A stretch of DNA of 64,000 nt from positions 1-64,000 of the forward strand of contig NZ_QNGB01000007.1 of NCBI RefSeq assembly GCF_003298505.1, given 5' to 3'. Under the pieces are notes generated by a model. That model made no database searches and was not told the origin of the DNA. It was given only the letters and a program-made list of their open reading frames with translations. The stretch comes from Roseovarius sp. TE539 (GTDB taxonomy: Bacteria > Pseudomonadota > Alphaproteobacteria > Rhodobacterales > Rhodobacteraceae). Shown one piece after another: positions 16,660-25,620 of the stretch (within the stretch, counting starts at the first letter, position 1; every line of letters starts with the position of its first letter). A program made the position numbers and the translations under genes.

Positions 16660-16836
16660 CCGCGGACTCCTGACCCTGATGCAAGCGAAGGGAAGCACCA
16701 AAGCAGGTGCCGCGCAAGCCACCGCGCGCCGTGCCGATGGTGCTCGGGTTGCGGCGCCCTTCAAAAGGTGCGCCTTTCAGGCGCGCAGTCCTATCTCGTT
16801 GCCGGCCTTCGGCCGTCGCCTCGGGACGCCTCCGGC

Positions 16837-16899
16837 GGGAGTATTGCAGGAAAGATGAAGACGGGCCTGGGATCTTCATCTTTCCAGAAATACTCCTGC
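16837..16899. repeat. Imperfect inverted pair of a dispersed rhodobacterial repeat
   Basis: GGAGTATTGCAGGAAAGATG (within 16837-16861) and its inverted partner TCTTCATCTTTCC-AGAAATACTCC (within 16873-16899) face each other across 11 bases and can form a long imperfect hairpin. The first arm is preceded by CGCCTCCGGCGG. The same core, in the second orientation, recurs at 34209-34230. I recall similar CCTCCGGCGGGAGTATTT-type sequences scattered through Rhodobacteraceae genomes, usually between genes; that memory needs a database check. Here it lies between two - strand genes. Confidence 0.65.
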
Positions 16900-17059
16900 A
16901 AGCCGTCATTGTCGCGCCCACGGTGCGGGAGAAAATGCCGACGGACAGCCCCCTTGGCTTGCATGAGCGGCACCCGGGCGAAGGACATGTGGCGCAGCCG
17001 GGCTTCGGCAAACGGGTCCGGCGAGGGAGACCGCCTTCGGCCCCCGGTTCAAGGGGTGG

Positions 17060-18040
17060 TCAATCCCCGAACCGCCCCAGGGCCTGGCGGAACATCGCGG
17101 CATCCACGTTGCCCCCGGAAATGGTGCAGATCACGGTGTCGCCGGCAATGTCGTCCCTGCGGAACAGAGCCGCCGCCAGCGCCACGGCTCCGCCCGGTTC
17201 CGCCACCAGCTTGAGCCGCTGGAACGCCAGCGCCATGGCCCGCAACGCCTCGGTTTCACTGACCACGAGTCCGGGGCCGCACAATCGCCGCATCACCGGA
17301 AAGGTGAGAGCGCCGGGCGCAGGCGTCAGGATCGCATCGCAGACGTTGTCCGATTGCCGATCGTTGGTCTCGATCCGTCCCGATCTCAGCGACCGCGCGA
17401 CATCGTCGAACCCTTCCGGCTCGCAGGGACGCACGCTGAGGCCCGGCGCCTCGGCCTCCAGTGCAAGGGCAATACCGGAACTCAGCCCGCCACCGCCGCA
17501 GCAGACCAGAACGTCGGCGGCCTGCACGCCCCTTGCGCGGGCCTGCGCGGCGATCTCCAGCCCGCAGGTGCCTTGACCGGCGATCACCTGCGGATCGTCA
17601 TAGGGCTTGACCAGGGTGAGTCCGCGATCGCGCATGATCGCTTCACCGATCGCTTCCCGGTTTTCGCCGCCCGCGCGGTCATACAGGATCACCTCGGCAC
17701 CCAGTGACATCGTGTTGTCGATCTTGAGCTGCGGCGCATCCCGCGGCATCACGATCACTGCCGGCACCCCGAATTCCGCCGCCGCCCGCGCCACCCCCTG
17801 TGCGTGGTTGCCCGAGGAATAGGCGATGACGCCCCGTGCCCGGACCGCGGGGACGAGCGCCGACAGCGCCGCGCGCCCGCCGCGATACTTGAAGCTGCCG
17901 GTATGCTGCAGGCATTCGGGTTTCACCAGGACCCGCCGACCCGCGATCTGGTCGAGAAACGGCGAGGACAGAAGCGGCGTGCGCCGCGCGTGGCCCTCCA
18001 GCCGCGCGGCGGCGGCGCGGATCATCGCGATATCGGTCAT
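17060..18040 (-). CDS. PLP-dependent threonine/serine dehydratase-like enzyme
   Basis: The 326-residue protein belongs to fold-type II PLP enzymes (threonine dehydratase, serine racemase, hydroxyaspartate ammonia-lyase). The Schiff-base lysine is Lys51 in TGSFKYRGG. SSGNHAQGVA is the substrate loop and VCCGGGGLSSGIA (around 180) binds the cofactor phosphate. No C-terminal ACT-like regulatory domain is present, so it is a catabolic or racemase-type member of about 320 residues rather than biosynthetic IlvA. Its ATG at 18040 overlaps the stop of the alpha/beta hydrolase gene (ATGA), so it is the third gene of a coupled trio. Substrate not decided. Confidence 0.85.
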   Translation of the reverse strand: MTDIAMIRAAAARLEGHARRTPLLSSPFLDQIAGRRVLVKPECLQHTGSFKYRGGRAALSALVPAVRARGVIAYSSGNHAQGVARAAAEFGVPAVIVMPRDAPQLKIDNTMSLGAEVILYDRAGGENREAIGEAIMRDRGLTLVKPYDDPQVIAGQGTCGLEIAAQARARGVQAADVLVCCGGGGLSSGIALALEAEAPGLSVRPCEPEGFDDVARSLRSGRIETNDRQSDNVCDAILTPAPGALTFPVMRRLCGPGLVVSETEALRAMALAFQRLKLVAEPGGAVALAAALFRRDDIAGDTVICTISGGNVDAAMFRQALGRFGD

Positions 18041-18867
18041 TCCACGCGGTCCAGAACGGCGCGGATCGCGGCCAGCGCCTCGGGTTCGTCCAGAAAGGGC
18101 ACATGCCCGCGGTCCGGCACCTCGGCGGTGACGAGCGCCGGGTTGCGCCGTTTCATCTCGGCCACGGTTCCGGCGCTCAGCAGGTTGGAATTGGCGCCGC
18201 GGATCACGGCCACGGGCAAGGGTGCGATTGCGTCGAAAAGCGGCCACATGTCCGGTGCGCCCTCGGCGCCGGCCTCGATCACCGCGTCGCGCAGGCGCGG
18301 ATCATAGGTGATTCGCACCCCGTCGGGCGTTTCGACATGGTTGCCCGAAAGCTCTGCCAGCCAGCGCTCGTGCGGAACGCCCCGGAACATGCCCGCCTTG
18401 GCCTGCGCCACCTCGCGGGCAAGGGCCTCCAGCGTCGGCGCATCCGGGTCGCGCCCCAGATAGAGCATGATCGCGTCCAGCCCGGCCGGATCCAGCTCCG
18501 GTCCGATATCGTTGAGGATCAGGCCAAGCAGCCGCTCCTTGGCCGTCGCGGCCAGAAGCATCGCGATCAGCCCCCCGCGGGATGTGCCGATGACCACCGC
18601 GCGCGCCACGCCCAGGTGATCAAGCAACTCCAGGGCATCGCGCGCCTCCACCGGGATCGAGTAGCTCAGGTGATCCTGTGCCCGGTCCGATTGCCCGCGC
18701 CCGCGGTAATCCATCCGGATCAGGCGCACGGCAGGCAGGTGCGGGGCCACGAAATCGAAATCGCGCGCGGTTCGGGTGAGGCCGGCAAGGCACAGCACCG
18801 GCAGGCCCTCGCCCTCGTCCTCGTAATGAAGGCTCAGGCCGTCCGAGGTGATGAACCGACCCGTCAC
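18037..18867 (-). CDS. Alpha/beta hydrolase
   Basis: The 276-residue protein has the alpha/beta hydrolase fold. The nucleophile is Ser96 in VIGTSRGGL, preceded by the oxyanion-hole region LCLAGLTR (27-33) and the MDYRGRGQSDR loop. A likely catalytic histidine is in PDRGHVPFLDEPEAL near the C-terminus, the usual place. It resembles 3-oxoadipate enol-lactonase-like and haloalkane-type hydrolases in length, but no specificity can be assigned. It overlaps the haloacid dehalogenase gene upstream by ATGA and the PLP enzyme gene downstream by ATGA. Confidence 0.85.
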   Translation of the reverse strand: MTGRFITSDGLSLHYEDEGEGLPVLCLAGLTRTARDFDFVAPHLPAVRLIRMDYRGRGQSDRAQDHLSYSIPVEARDALELLDHLGVARAVVIGTSRGGLIAMLLAATAKERLLGLILNDIGPELDPAGLDAIMLYLGRDPDAPTLEALAREVAQAKAGMFRGVPHERWLAELSGNHVETPDGVRITYDPRLRDAVIEAGAEGAPDMWPLFDAIAPLPVAVIRGANSNLLSAGTVAEMKRRNPALVTAEVPDRGHVPFLDEPEALAAIRAVLDRVE

Positions 18868-19553
18868 AGGCGCGCCGCCAGATCGGGAATGCCGCTCAGG
18901 TCGTCCAGAACATGATGCGGCCGCGCCGGCAGGCGGTCCACCGGCTCACCCGCCCGGTTGACCCATGCGGTGACGAACCCGTACCCGGCGGCGGCACTGG
19001 CATCCCATCCGTTGGACGACACGAACAGCACTGCGCCGGGCGGACAGCCGAACCGCGCGCCGACCATGTCGTAGACTTCGGGTGCCGGCTTGAAGATGCC
19101 GACGCTCTCGACCGACAGGATGTCGTCGAGACATGCACCGATCCCCGCCGACCGCACCGCGGCGTCCAGCATCCCGGGCTCGCCGTTGGACAGGATCGCG
19201 GTCGCACGCCCTGCCTCCTTGAGGCTCGAAAGCATACCCGGCACCTCGGGGTAGGGCGCGAGCTCGCGGTAGAGCTGCAACAGACGCTCGCGCAAGGCCG
19301 TGTCACCGGCCAGCCCCTCGGCCTCCAGCGCCCAGTCCAGACCATCCTGCGTGACGGTCCAGAAATCGGTATGCGCGCCCATGACCGCGCGCAGCCAGGT
19401 GTACTGGAGCTGCTTCAGGCGCCATTTTTCGGCGATCGCCGGCCAATGCGCCGCGAACCGGTCAAGGCCGGGCTCCTGCGCCGCCTGTCGCGCGGCGGCC
19501 GCCACGTCGAACAGGGTGCCGTAGGCGTCGAAGATACAGGTCGTGATCGGCAT
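18864..19553 (-). CDS. Haloacid dehalogenase type II
   Basis: The 229-residue HAD-superfamily protein matches L-2-haloacid dehalogenases. The nucleophile Asp9 lies in CIFDAYGTLFD. The other motifs are ILSNGEPGML (motif II), the lysine in GIFKPAPEVYDMV (motif III) and SSNGWDASAAAGYGF, the SSN-x-WD signature of this subgroup. Such enzymes hydrolyse 2-halocarboxylic acids to 2-hydroxy acids in the cytoplasm, although many annotated members have other or unknown substrates. The start at 19553 has GGGGGAAG just upstream. It is the first gene of the coupled dehalogenase-hydrolase-PLP lyase operon. Confidence 0.88.
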   Translation of the reverse strand: MPITTCIFDAYGTLFDVAAAARQAAQEPGLDRFAAHWPAIAEKWRLKQLQYTWLRAVMGAHTDFWTVTQDGLDWALEAEGLAGDTALRERLLQLYRELAPYPEVPGMLSSLKEAGRATAILSNGEPGMLDAAVRSAGIGACLDDILSVESVGIFKPAPEVYDMVGARFGCPPGAVLFVSSNGWDASAAAGYGFVTAWVNRAGEPVDRLPARPHHVLDDLSGIPDLAARL

Positions 19554-19753
19554 CGCTTCCCCCTTCATTTCATTATGCAAGACTGTCACCATTCGGCGGC
19601 GTCGAAAAGGCCCATTCGCCACCGTCGCCCGCGTGCCGCGACCGGTTTGCAATCCCTGACCGCGTTGATTAAATTGATCCGGATCGCACAAGCACCCGCG
19701 CGCAATCGGCGGCCTTGCAAACCAACCCTTCCCACGACAGATTGGATACCACC

Positions 19754-20182
19754 ATGACCCAGGTGAAATCGGGCGACACAGTACGCATTCATTACACAGG
19801 TACGCTCACCGATGGAGAGACCTTCGATTCCAGCGATGGCCGCGACCCGCTGGAATTCACCGTCGGCTCCGGCCAGATCATTCCGGGCCTCGATGCCGCG
19901 CTGCCCGGCATGGCGGTCGGTGAAAAGAAGACCGTTCAGGTGCCCGCGGACGACGCCTACGGCCAGCCGGACCCGAACGCCCAGCAGGCCGTGCCGCGCG
20001 CCGACATCCCCGAGGACATCCCCCTCGACCTCGGCACCCAGCTTCAGGTCCAGACGCCCCAGGGGCAGGTGATGCCGGTCACGGTGGTCGACGTGACCGA
20101 GGAACAGGTCACGCTGGATGCCAACCACCCGCTGGCGGGCAAGGACCTGACCTTCGCGATCGAACTGGTTGAAATCGCCTGA
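19754..20182 (+). CDS. FKBP-type peptidyl-prolyl cis-trans isomerase (SlyD-like)
   Basis: The 142-residue protein is a cytosolic FKBP proline isomerase. The FKBP core opens with VKSGDTVRIHYTGTLTDGE and includes FDSS, LEFTVGSGQIIPGLDAALPGM and the C-terminal DLTFAIELVEI strand. Between these sits an IF (insert-in-flap) domain (about residues 65-120), as in SlyD, giving it chaperone activity. The metal-binding histidine-rich tail of E. coli SlyD is absent. The ATG at 19754 begins right at the domain; no strong ribosome-binding site is seen. It is transcribed away from the dehalogenase operon. Confidence 0.9.
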   Translation: MTQVKSGDTVRIHYTGTLTDGETFDSSDGRDPLEFTVGSGQIIPGLDAALPGMAVGEKKTVQVPADDAYGQPDPNAQQAVPRADIPEDIPLDLGTQLQVQTPQGQVMPVTVVDVTEEQVTLDANHPLAGKDLTFAIELVEIA

Positions 20183-20302
20183 CCCTGACGTCCCGCTCCG
20201 GCGGGGCTGAAGGCAAGGGAACGGGGCGCGCGGGGGCAACCTTGTGCGCCCCTATTTTCGCGCTATACCCCACGTACCCATCCAACATGCCGGAGTGCCG
20301 CA

Positions 20303-20932
20303 ATGCCCACCGCCAGCGAAAGGCTTCTGACCCGCATCCGCGAGCTACAGGACGAATTGGAGGCGGAATTCGAACGTCGCCGCACCGCCTTCCGGTACAG
20401 CCTCGAAAATGGCCGCGTCGTCTTCGAGGCCGAGGCCCGCCGACGCCACCGGGAAATGCGCGTGCGGTTGCTGACCTTCCTCCGGCGGACCCGGCCGATG
20501 ACCGCGATCACCGCCCCGGTGATCTATGCCATGATCGTGCCTTTCGCGCTTCTGGATCTGTTCGTCACGATCTATCAGCGCATCTGTTTTCCGGTCTACG
20601 GGATCGAACGAGTCCGGCGCCGTGATTTCATCAGGATCGATCGCCACCACCTTGCCTACCTCAACGCGCTGGAACGGCTCAACTGTGTCTATTGCGGATA
20701 TTGCAACGGGCTGATCGGCTACGTGCAGGAGATCGCCGGCCGGACCGAGGCCTATTGGTGTCCCATCAAGCATGCGGCCCGTGTCGGCGCACACCATGCC
20801 TATTACGCGCAATTCGTCGATTACGGCGACGCGGACTCGTATCGCGAGGGCCTTGCTGCGTCGCGCGCCCGCATTACCCGCCCGGGCCTGTCCGGTTTCC
20901 GGACCGGCACCAGCCCCGATCCGGAGGCGTGA
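20303..20932 (+). CDS. Conserved membrane protein with Cys cluster, function unknown
   Basis: I do not recognise a characterised family. The 209-residue protein has an arginine/glutamate-rich N-terminal helix (residues 1-60, likely amphipathic or coiled-coil), a single strong hydrophobic stretch (MTAITAPVIYAMIVPFALLD, about 66-90) and a cysteine cluster NCVYCGYCNG (about 127-136) followed by TEAYWCPIKHA. The four cysteines and nearby histidines could bind a metal. I have the impression that proteins like this are common in Rhodobacterales, but that is unverified. It stands alone after the FKBP gene. Confidence 0.75.
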   Translation: MPTASERLLTRIRELQDELEAEFERRRTAFRYSLENGRVVFEAEARRRHREMRVRLLTFLRRTRPMTAITAPVIYAMIVPFALLDLFVTIYQRICFPVYGIERVRRRDFIRIDRHHLAYLNALERLNCVYCGYCNGLIGYVQEIAGRTEAYWCPIKHAARVGAHHAYYAQFVDYGDADSYREGLAASRARITRPGLSGFRTGTSPDPEA

Positions 20933-21239
20933 CTGGGGGACCGGAACGCAAACCGCACACCAAAGCATGTTGCGCCGGATCGGAATCACCCGCCCGTCGT
21001 GCCAGCGACGGGCACGCCCCCGCCCGCCCCCAAGGCGGGCGCGTTCCGCGCCCACCCGGGCGGACGCGTGCCCGTCTCCGAGACGTGTCCGATTGAACGC
21101 AACAGGCCCCAGTGGCGCCGCCACGCCGCGGAATTCCTTCTGAAATGTTGTATCACCGCGACGCGTTTTGTCGGGAAACGGCAATCGCGGGCATGAAAAC
21201 GCCGCCACCCTGAGGCCGAGTCAAGTCAGGGAACCCCAC
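20933..21239. other. 307-bp intergenic region with hairpins
   Basis: No gene is evident. A hairpin CCCGTCG-TGCCAG-CGACGGG occurs near 20991-21012, followed by GC-rich repeats that could serve as a terminator for the upstream gene. The last 120 bases before the dehydrogenase start are less GC-rich and presumably contain its promoter, with AGGGA just upstream of the ATG. Confidence 0.45.
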
Positions 21240-23669
21240 ATGAAAACCCATGCACAGGCCGTCGTCATCGGTGGCGGCGTCATCGGATGCTCGATCCTTT
21301 ACCATCTTGCCAAGGCAGGCTGGAGCGATGTTGTCCTGCTGGAACGAGACGAGCTGACCTCGGGCAGCACGTGGCATGCCGCGGCCAATATCCACGGCCT
21401 GCATGACAGCGCCAACATCAGCCGCTTGCAGCATTACACGATGAACCTCTACAAGGAGCTTGAAGCCGAGACGGGACAGAGTTGCGGCGTATTCCAGCCC
21501 GGCAGCCTCTATCTCGCGCAGACCGAGAACCGTGAACATCAGTTGCGGCTTCAGGCCGCCAAGGCACGGCTCTATGGCATGAATTTCCACGAGGTCGGCC
21601 GCGACGAGGCCGAGCGTCTGCACCCGCTGGTCGATTTCGACGGTATCCGCTGCATCATGTGGGAGCCGGATGGCGGCAACGTGGACCCTTCCGGTGTGAC
21701 CAACGCCTATGCCGCGGGCGCACGTCAGCGCGGCGCGGAAATCCACCGCTTCACCCCTGTCACGGCCACCACGCGGCAACCTTACGGCAACTGGATAGTT
21801 GAAACGCCGAAGGGCGATATCAACACTCCCTGGGTCATCAACGCCGCGGGCCTGTGGGGCCGCGAGGTGGCCGCGCTGGCCGGGATCGAGGTGCCGTTGC
21901 AGCCCACCGAACACCAGTATTTCGTGACTGAAACGATGCCCGGTGTGGCGGATGCGGGGCGCCGCCTTCCATCGGTCGCCGATCGCGACGGCGAATACTA
22001 CCTGCGTCAGGAGGGCAAGGGCCTTCTGATTGGTGCCTATGAGCGCAACATGAGATTCTGGGCCGAGGACGGCACGCCGCTCGATTTCGCGCATGACCTG
22101 TTTCCCGACGATCTGGAGCGGATCGAGGAAAACATGATGCGGGCCATCGACCGCGTGCCGGCGGTGGCCGAGGCGGGCATAAAGCGCGTCATCAACGGCC
22201 CCATGATCTGGTCCCCCGACAGCAACGTGATCCTCGGGCCGGTGCCGGAACTCGGGGGGTATTTCATGTGTGGCGGCATCATACCCGGTTTCTCGCAATC
22301 GGCGGGCATGGGGCTGATGGTGGCGCAATGGATCACGACAGGCGAGATGCAGTATGACATGTTCGCATGGGACATGGCGCGCTTCGGCCTGTGGGCCAAT
22401 GATCGCAGCTTCGTCATGTCCCGGGTCGAGGATGTCTACACCCACCGTTTCGCCATCCATTATCCGAACGAGGAACGTGCCGCCGGCCGCCCCTTGCGTA
22501 CCCGCCCCGTCTACGCGCTCCAGAAGGAGATGGGCGCGGTCTTCGGCCTCAATTACGGTTGGGAACATCCCCAGTGGTTTGCCGATACCCCCGGCAAGCA
22601 GGACACAAACGGTTTCACGCGCCAGAACTGGTGGGGCCCCGTGGGCGAGGAATGCCGGATGCTGCGCCAGCGCGCGGGGATCATCGACATCTCCAACTTT
22701 GCCAAGTACCGCGTGAAGGGGCCGGGGGCCGAGGAGTGGCTGAACGCGGTCTTCGCCAACCGGATGCCGCGCGACGTGGGCCGGTCCTGCCTTACGCCCC
22801 TCATTTCCGTGCGCGGCGGCATTGCCGGAGACGCGACAGTGACCCGCGTGGCCGAAGACGAGTTCTGGGTCGTTTCATCGGGCATGGCCGAGCGATATCA
22901 CAAGCGTTTCTTCGACATGGTTCCGCTGCCGGCGGGGACACTCTTCGAGAGCATGACCGAGGCGATGTGCGGTTTCAACGTGGCCGGTCCGAGATCGCGA
23001 GACCTTCTGCAGCGGATGACCAACGCGTCGCTTTCGACACCGGATTTCCCTTTCATGCGCTCGGCGCGGATCGAGCTTGCAGGCATTTCCTGTCTTGCCC
23101 TGAGGGTCAGTTTCACCGGGGATCTGGGTTGGGAACTGCACTGCGCCACCGAGGATCAGGAGGCGCTTTACCGTGCGTTGCTGGAATCGGGCCGCGAATT
23201 CGGGGCCGGGCCGGTGGGGGCAAGGGCATTGATGGCGATGCGTGTGGAAAAGGGGTACGGCTCATGGAGCCGCGAGTACAGCCCCGAGTACTTCCCGCAC
23301 GAGGTCGGGCTGGCGGGGCTTTGCAAGATGGACAAGGATTTCCTTCACAAGTCGGCCGCGCAACGCGCCATGGCCGCCCCTCCGAGAGAGGATCTGGTGT
23401 TGATGCGAATTGACGAGGATGCGGTCAACGCCTCGGGCGCCGATGCCACCGGCGGAGAGCCGATCATGCATGACGGCGCGCCGGTGGGCCGGGTCACATC
23501 GGGCAGTTACGGGTATACGGTGGGAATGAGCCTTGCGCTTGGCTATGTGCGCCACGGGTCGGCCGCCCCCGGTGATTCGGTCGAGGTGATGGTGCTTGGC
23601 CGGCCGCACAAGGCCGAGATCCTGCATGAGCCGCCATTCGACCCCTCCGGCGAGAAGCTGCGCGCCTGA
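21240..23669 (+). CDS. Dimethylglycine/sarcosine dehydrogenase-like flavoprotein (DAO + GcvT)
   Basis: The 809-residue protein fuses an N-terminal FAD-dependent oxidoreductase domain (residues about 5-370, with VVIGGGVIGCSILYHLAK and the FAD-attachment motif GSTWHAA, probable covalent His46) with a C-terminal aminomethyltransferase (GcvT) folate-binding domain (about 425-800, including NVAGPRSRDLL and FTGDLGWELH). This is the architecture of dimethylglycine and sarcosine dehydrogenases, which demethylate N-methyl amines and pass the C1 unit to tetrahydrofolate. Roseobacters use such enzymes in glycine betaine breakdown. It is alone here, so substrate (dimethylglycine, sarcosine or another N-methyl compound) is undecided. 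The start has AGGGA upstream. Confidence 0.88.
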   Translation: MKTHAQAVVIGGGVIGCSILYHLAKAGWSDVVLLERDELTSGSTWHAAANIHGLHDSANISRLQHYTMNLYKELEAETGQSCGVFQPGSLYLAQTENREHQLRLQAAKARLYGMNFHEVGRDEAERLHPLVDFDGIRCIMWEPDGGNVDPSGVTNAYAAGARQRGAEIHRFTPVTATTRQPYGNWIVETPKGDINTPWVINAAGLWGREVAALAGIEVPLQPTEHQYFVTETMPGVADAGRRLPSVADRDGEYYLRQEGKGLLIGAYERNMRFWAEDGTPLDFAHDLFPDDLERIEENMMRAIDRVPAVAEAGIKRVINGPMIWSPDSNVILGPVPELGGYFMCGGIIPGFSQSAGMGLMVAQWITTGEMQYDMFAWDMARFGLWANDRSFVMSRVEDVYTHRFAIHYPNEERAAGRPLRTRPVYALQKEMGAVFGLNYGWEHPQWFADTPGKQDTNGFTRQNWWGPVGEECRMLRQRAGIIDISNFAKYRVKGPGAEEWLNAVFANRMPRDVGRSCLTPLISVRGGIAGDATVTRVAEDEFWVVSSGMAERYHKRFFDMVPLPAGTLFESMTEAMCGFNVAGPRSRDLLQRMTNASLSTPDFPFMRSARIELAGISCLALRVSFTGDLGWELHCATEDQEALYRALLESGREFGAGPVGARALMAMRVEKGYGSWSREYSPEYFPHEVGLAGLCKMDKDFLHKSAAQRAMAAPPREDLVLMRIDEDAVNASGADATGGEPIMHDGAPVGRVTSGSYGYTVGMSLALGYVRHGSAAPGDSVEVMVLGRPHKAEILHEPPFDPSGEKLRA

Positions 23670-23831
23670 TCCGGCGATTTCTCGCTGCGGCCCGACGCGG
23701 GTGACATGGACGCCGTTTGCCGGTGTGGCCCGGTGTCCGCGCATCGCCGGGATCGACATTCCTGCCCCGTGTCCCCCGGAATTCTGGCTGGAAACCCTGG
23801 ACGGATGCACAAAACGAACGGAACTCGCGGA

Positions 23832-24950
23832 TCAGGCCCTGCGTGCGGCCAGCGCGTCATCAAGCAGATCGCGCACGTCCGAAGCGGGCACATCGCCGGT
23901 CACGAAAGCCTGCCCGATGCCCCGTGCCAGCACGAATCGCAACTGCCCGTCCACGACCTTCTTGTCCTGCGCCATGAGCTCCAGAAGCTTTTCGGATTCC
24001 GGTAAATCGCCCTCGATATCAGACAGGTCAGCCTTCATTCTCATGTTTCTGAGATGCGTTCTGACACGCCCCGGGTCTTCCTGGCTGCACAGACCCAGCC
24101 GCGCCGACAACTCGAAGGCCAGCGCGCAGCCGATCGCCACACCCTCGCCATGCAGAAGGCGGCCGGAATACCCGGTGGCCGCTTCCAGGGCATGACAGAA
24201 TGTATGGCCCAGATTCAGAAGCGCCCGGTCTCCCTGTTCGGTTTCATCGCGCACGACGATATCCGCCTTCATCTCAACCGAGCGTTTTACCGCCGAAATC
24301 CGGGCCGCCGCGTCACCCCCGGATATGCGTGAGCCATGTTCTTCAAGCCATTGAAAGAAAATGGCATCGCCAAGAAGCCCATATTTGATGACTTCGCCAT
24401 ACCCGGCCAGGAAATCACGTCTCCTCAGCGTGGACAGGACATCCGTATCGGCCAGGACCAGGCTTGGCTGATGGAACGCCCCGATCAGGTTCTTGCCCTG
24501 CGGTGCGTTGATTCCGGTTTTTCCCCCGACCGAGCTGTCGACCTGCGCCAGAAGGCTGGTCGGAACCTGGACAAAGCGTACGCCGCGCCGCAGAATCGCT
24601 GCCGCGAACCCGACAAGATCTCCGATCACCCCGCCGCCAAGCGCCACGACGACATCGTTTCGTTCCACCTTCTGGGCCAGAAGCCACTCGACCGTCTGCT
24701 CGAGGAAGCCCCAGGATTTCGTGGCTTCGCCGGCGGGAAGTTTCAGGAAAACCAGGGAGATCCCGCCTTTTTCAAGCCCGTCGCGCAGCGCCTCAAGGTG
24801 AAGTTGGGCGACGTTTTCATCCGTGATGACAGCCACCCGGGGGCGTGCCAGCAGGGGTCCCAGGAATGCGCCCGCCTGTTCCAGAAGGCCGGGGCCGATC
24901 CGGATATCGTAAGCCCGATCACCCAGAGGCACATGCACGGTTTCGGTCAT
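23832..24950 (-). CDS. aroB: 3-dehydroquinate synthase
   Basis: The 372-residue NAD- and zinc-dependent enzyme makes 3-dehydroquinate from DAHP, step two of the shikimate pathway. Family signatures are ALGGGVIGDLVGFAAAILRRG (binding NAD), VPTSLLAQVDSSVGGKTGIN and NLIGAFHQP. Metal ligands are likely Glu in DFLAGYGEVIKYG, His in LNLGHTFCHALE and His in LLHGEGVAIG. Its ATG overlaps the stop of aroK (ATGA), so the two enzymes are translated together, the common aroK-aroB order. Confidence 0.97.
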   Translation of the reverse strand: MTETVHVPLGDRAYDIRIGPGLLEQAGAFLGPLLARPRVAVITDENVAQLHLEALRDGLEKGGISLVFLKLPAGEATKSWGFLEQTVEWLLAQKVERNDVVVALGGGVIGDLVGFAAAILRRGVRFVQVPTSLLAQVDSSVGGKTGINAPQGKNLIGAFHQPSLVLADTDVLSTLRRRDFLAGYGEVIKYGLLGDAIFFQWLEEHGSRISGGDAAARISAVKRSVEMKADIVVRDETEQGDRALLNLGHTFCHALEAATGYSGRLLHGEGVAIGCALAFELSARLGLCSQEDPGRVRTHLRNMRMKADLSDIEGDLPESEKLLELMAQDKKVVDGQLRFVLARGIGQAFVTGDVPASDVRDLLDDALAARRA

Positions 24951-25507
24951 TCTCTTGTCTCCAGAACATCCGGTCGCGCCCGAAGCGCCTTGAGGACCCG
25001 CTGGGCCATGGCCTCGATGGAATATCCCGATCTGGAGGCAACGGACAGGTCAGCCTGCGCATAGATCGGGACGCGGGTTTCGTAAAGGTTCTTCAGCGTT
25101 TCGAAAGGATCAGAAGTGGCCAGCAAGGGGCGGGTTTTCTTGTGTTTCACGCGTGACCACAGAAGTTTCAAGTCGGCGTTCAGCCACACCGAGATTCCCT
25201 TTTCCGAGATCAGTTTACGGTTGCGTTCTGACAGGAACGCGCCGCCCCCGGTGGACAGGACTCCGCGCTGGCTGTCCAGTAACCGGTCCAGGACTTCTGT
25301 TTCGCGGTTGCGGAAGAATGCCTCGCCGTCACGTTCGAAAATCTCGGCAATGGTCATGTTGGCGGCTTTTTCGATCTCGGTATCCGAATCCAGGAACGGA
25401 ACCTGCAACCGGGCTGCGAGGGCCTTGCCCACTGCCGTCTTGCCAGCGCCCATCATGCCGATGAGGACAACCGTCTTTTTCAGTTCGAAGCGTTCAGTTG
25501 CCGCCAA
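24947..25507 (-). CDS. aroK: Shikimate kinase
   Basis: The enzyme phosphorylates shikimate with ATP. Visible are the P-loop GMMGAGKTAVG, the shikimate-binding DSDTEIE, RDGEAFFRNRE, the GGGAF loop and the LID arginine KKTRPLL. I propose a TTG start at 25507 (186 residues) because GGGAG lies nine bases upstream and it leaves a normal N-terminus (LAATERFELKKTVVLIG); the longest frame starts at another TTG at 25618 and would overlap the divergent small gene. No in-frame ATG precedes the P-loop region. An ATG at about 25524 opens a nine-codon mini-frame across the proposed start. aroB follows by ATGA overlap. Confidence 0.88.
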   Translation of the reverse strand: MAATERFELKKTVVLIGMMGAGKTAVGKALAARLQVPFLDSDTEIEKAANMTIAEIFERDGEAFFRNRETEVLDRLLDSQRGVLSTGGGAFLSERNRKLISEKGISVWLNADLKLLWSRVKHKKTRPLLATSDPFETLKNLYETRVPIYAQADLSVASRSGYSIEAMAQRVLKALRARPDVLETRE

Positions 25508-25620
25508 CAGTCGGCGCTCCCATGCCAAATTCAAGGTCGGGCGACGGAATGACGTGATCTTGCCCGAAAGGCCAGTTATAAATGACCAAAGGCAAAAACC
25601 AACCCTGCAGGCATCCAATC

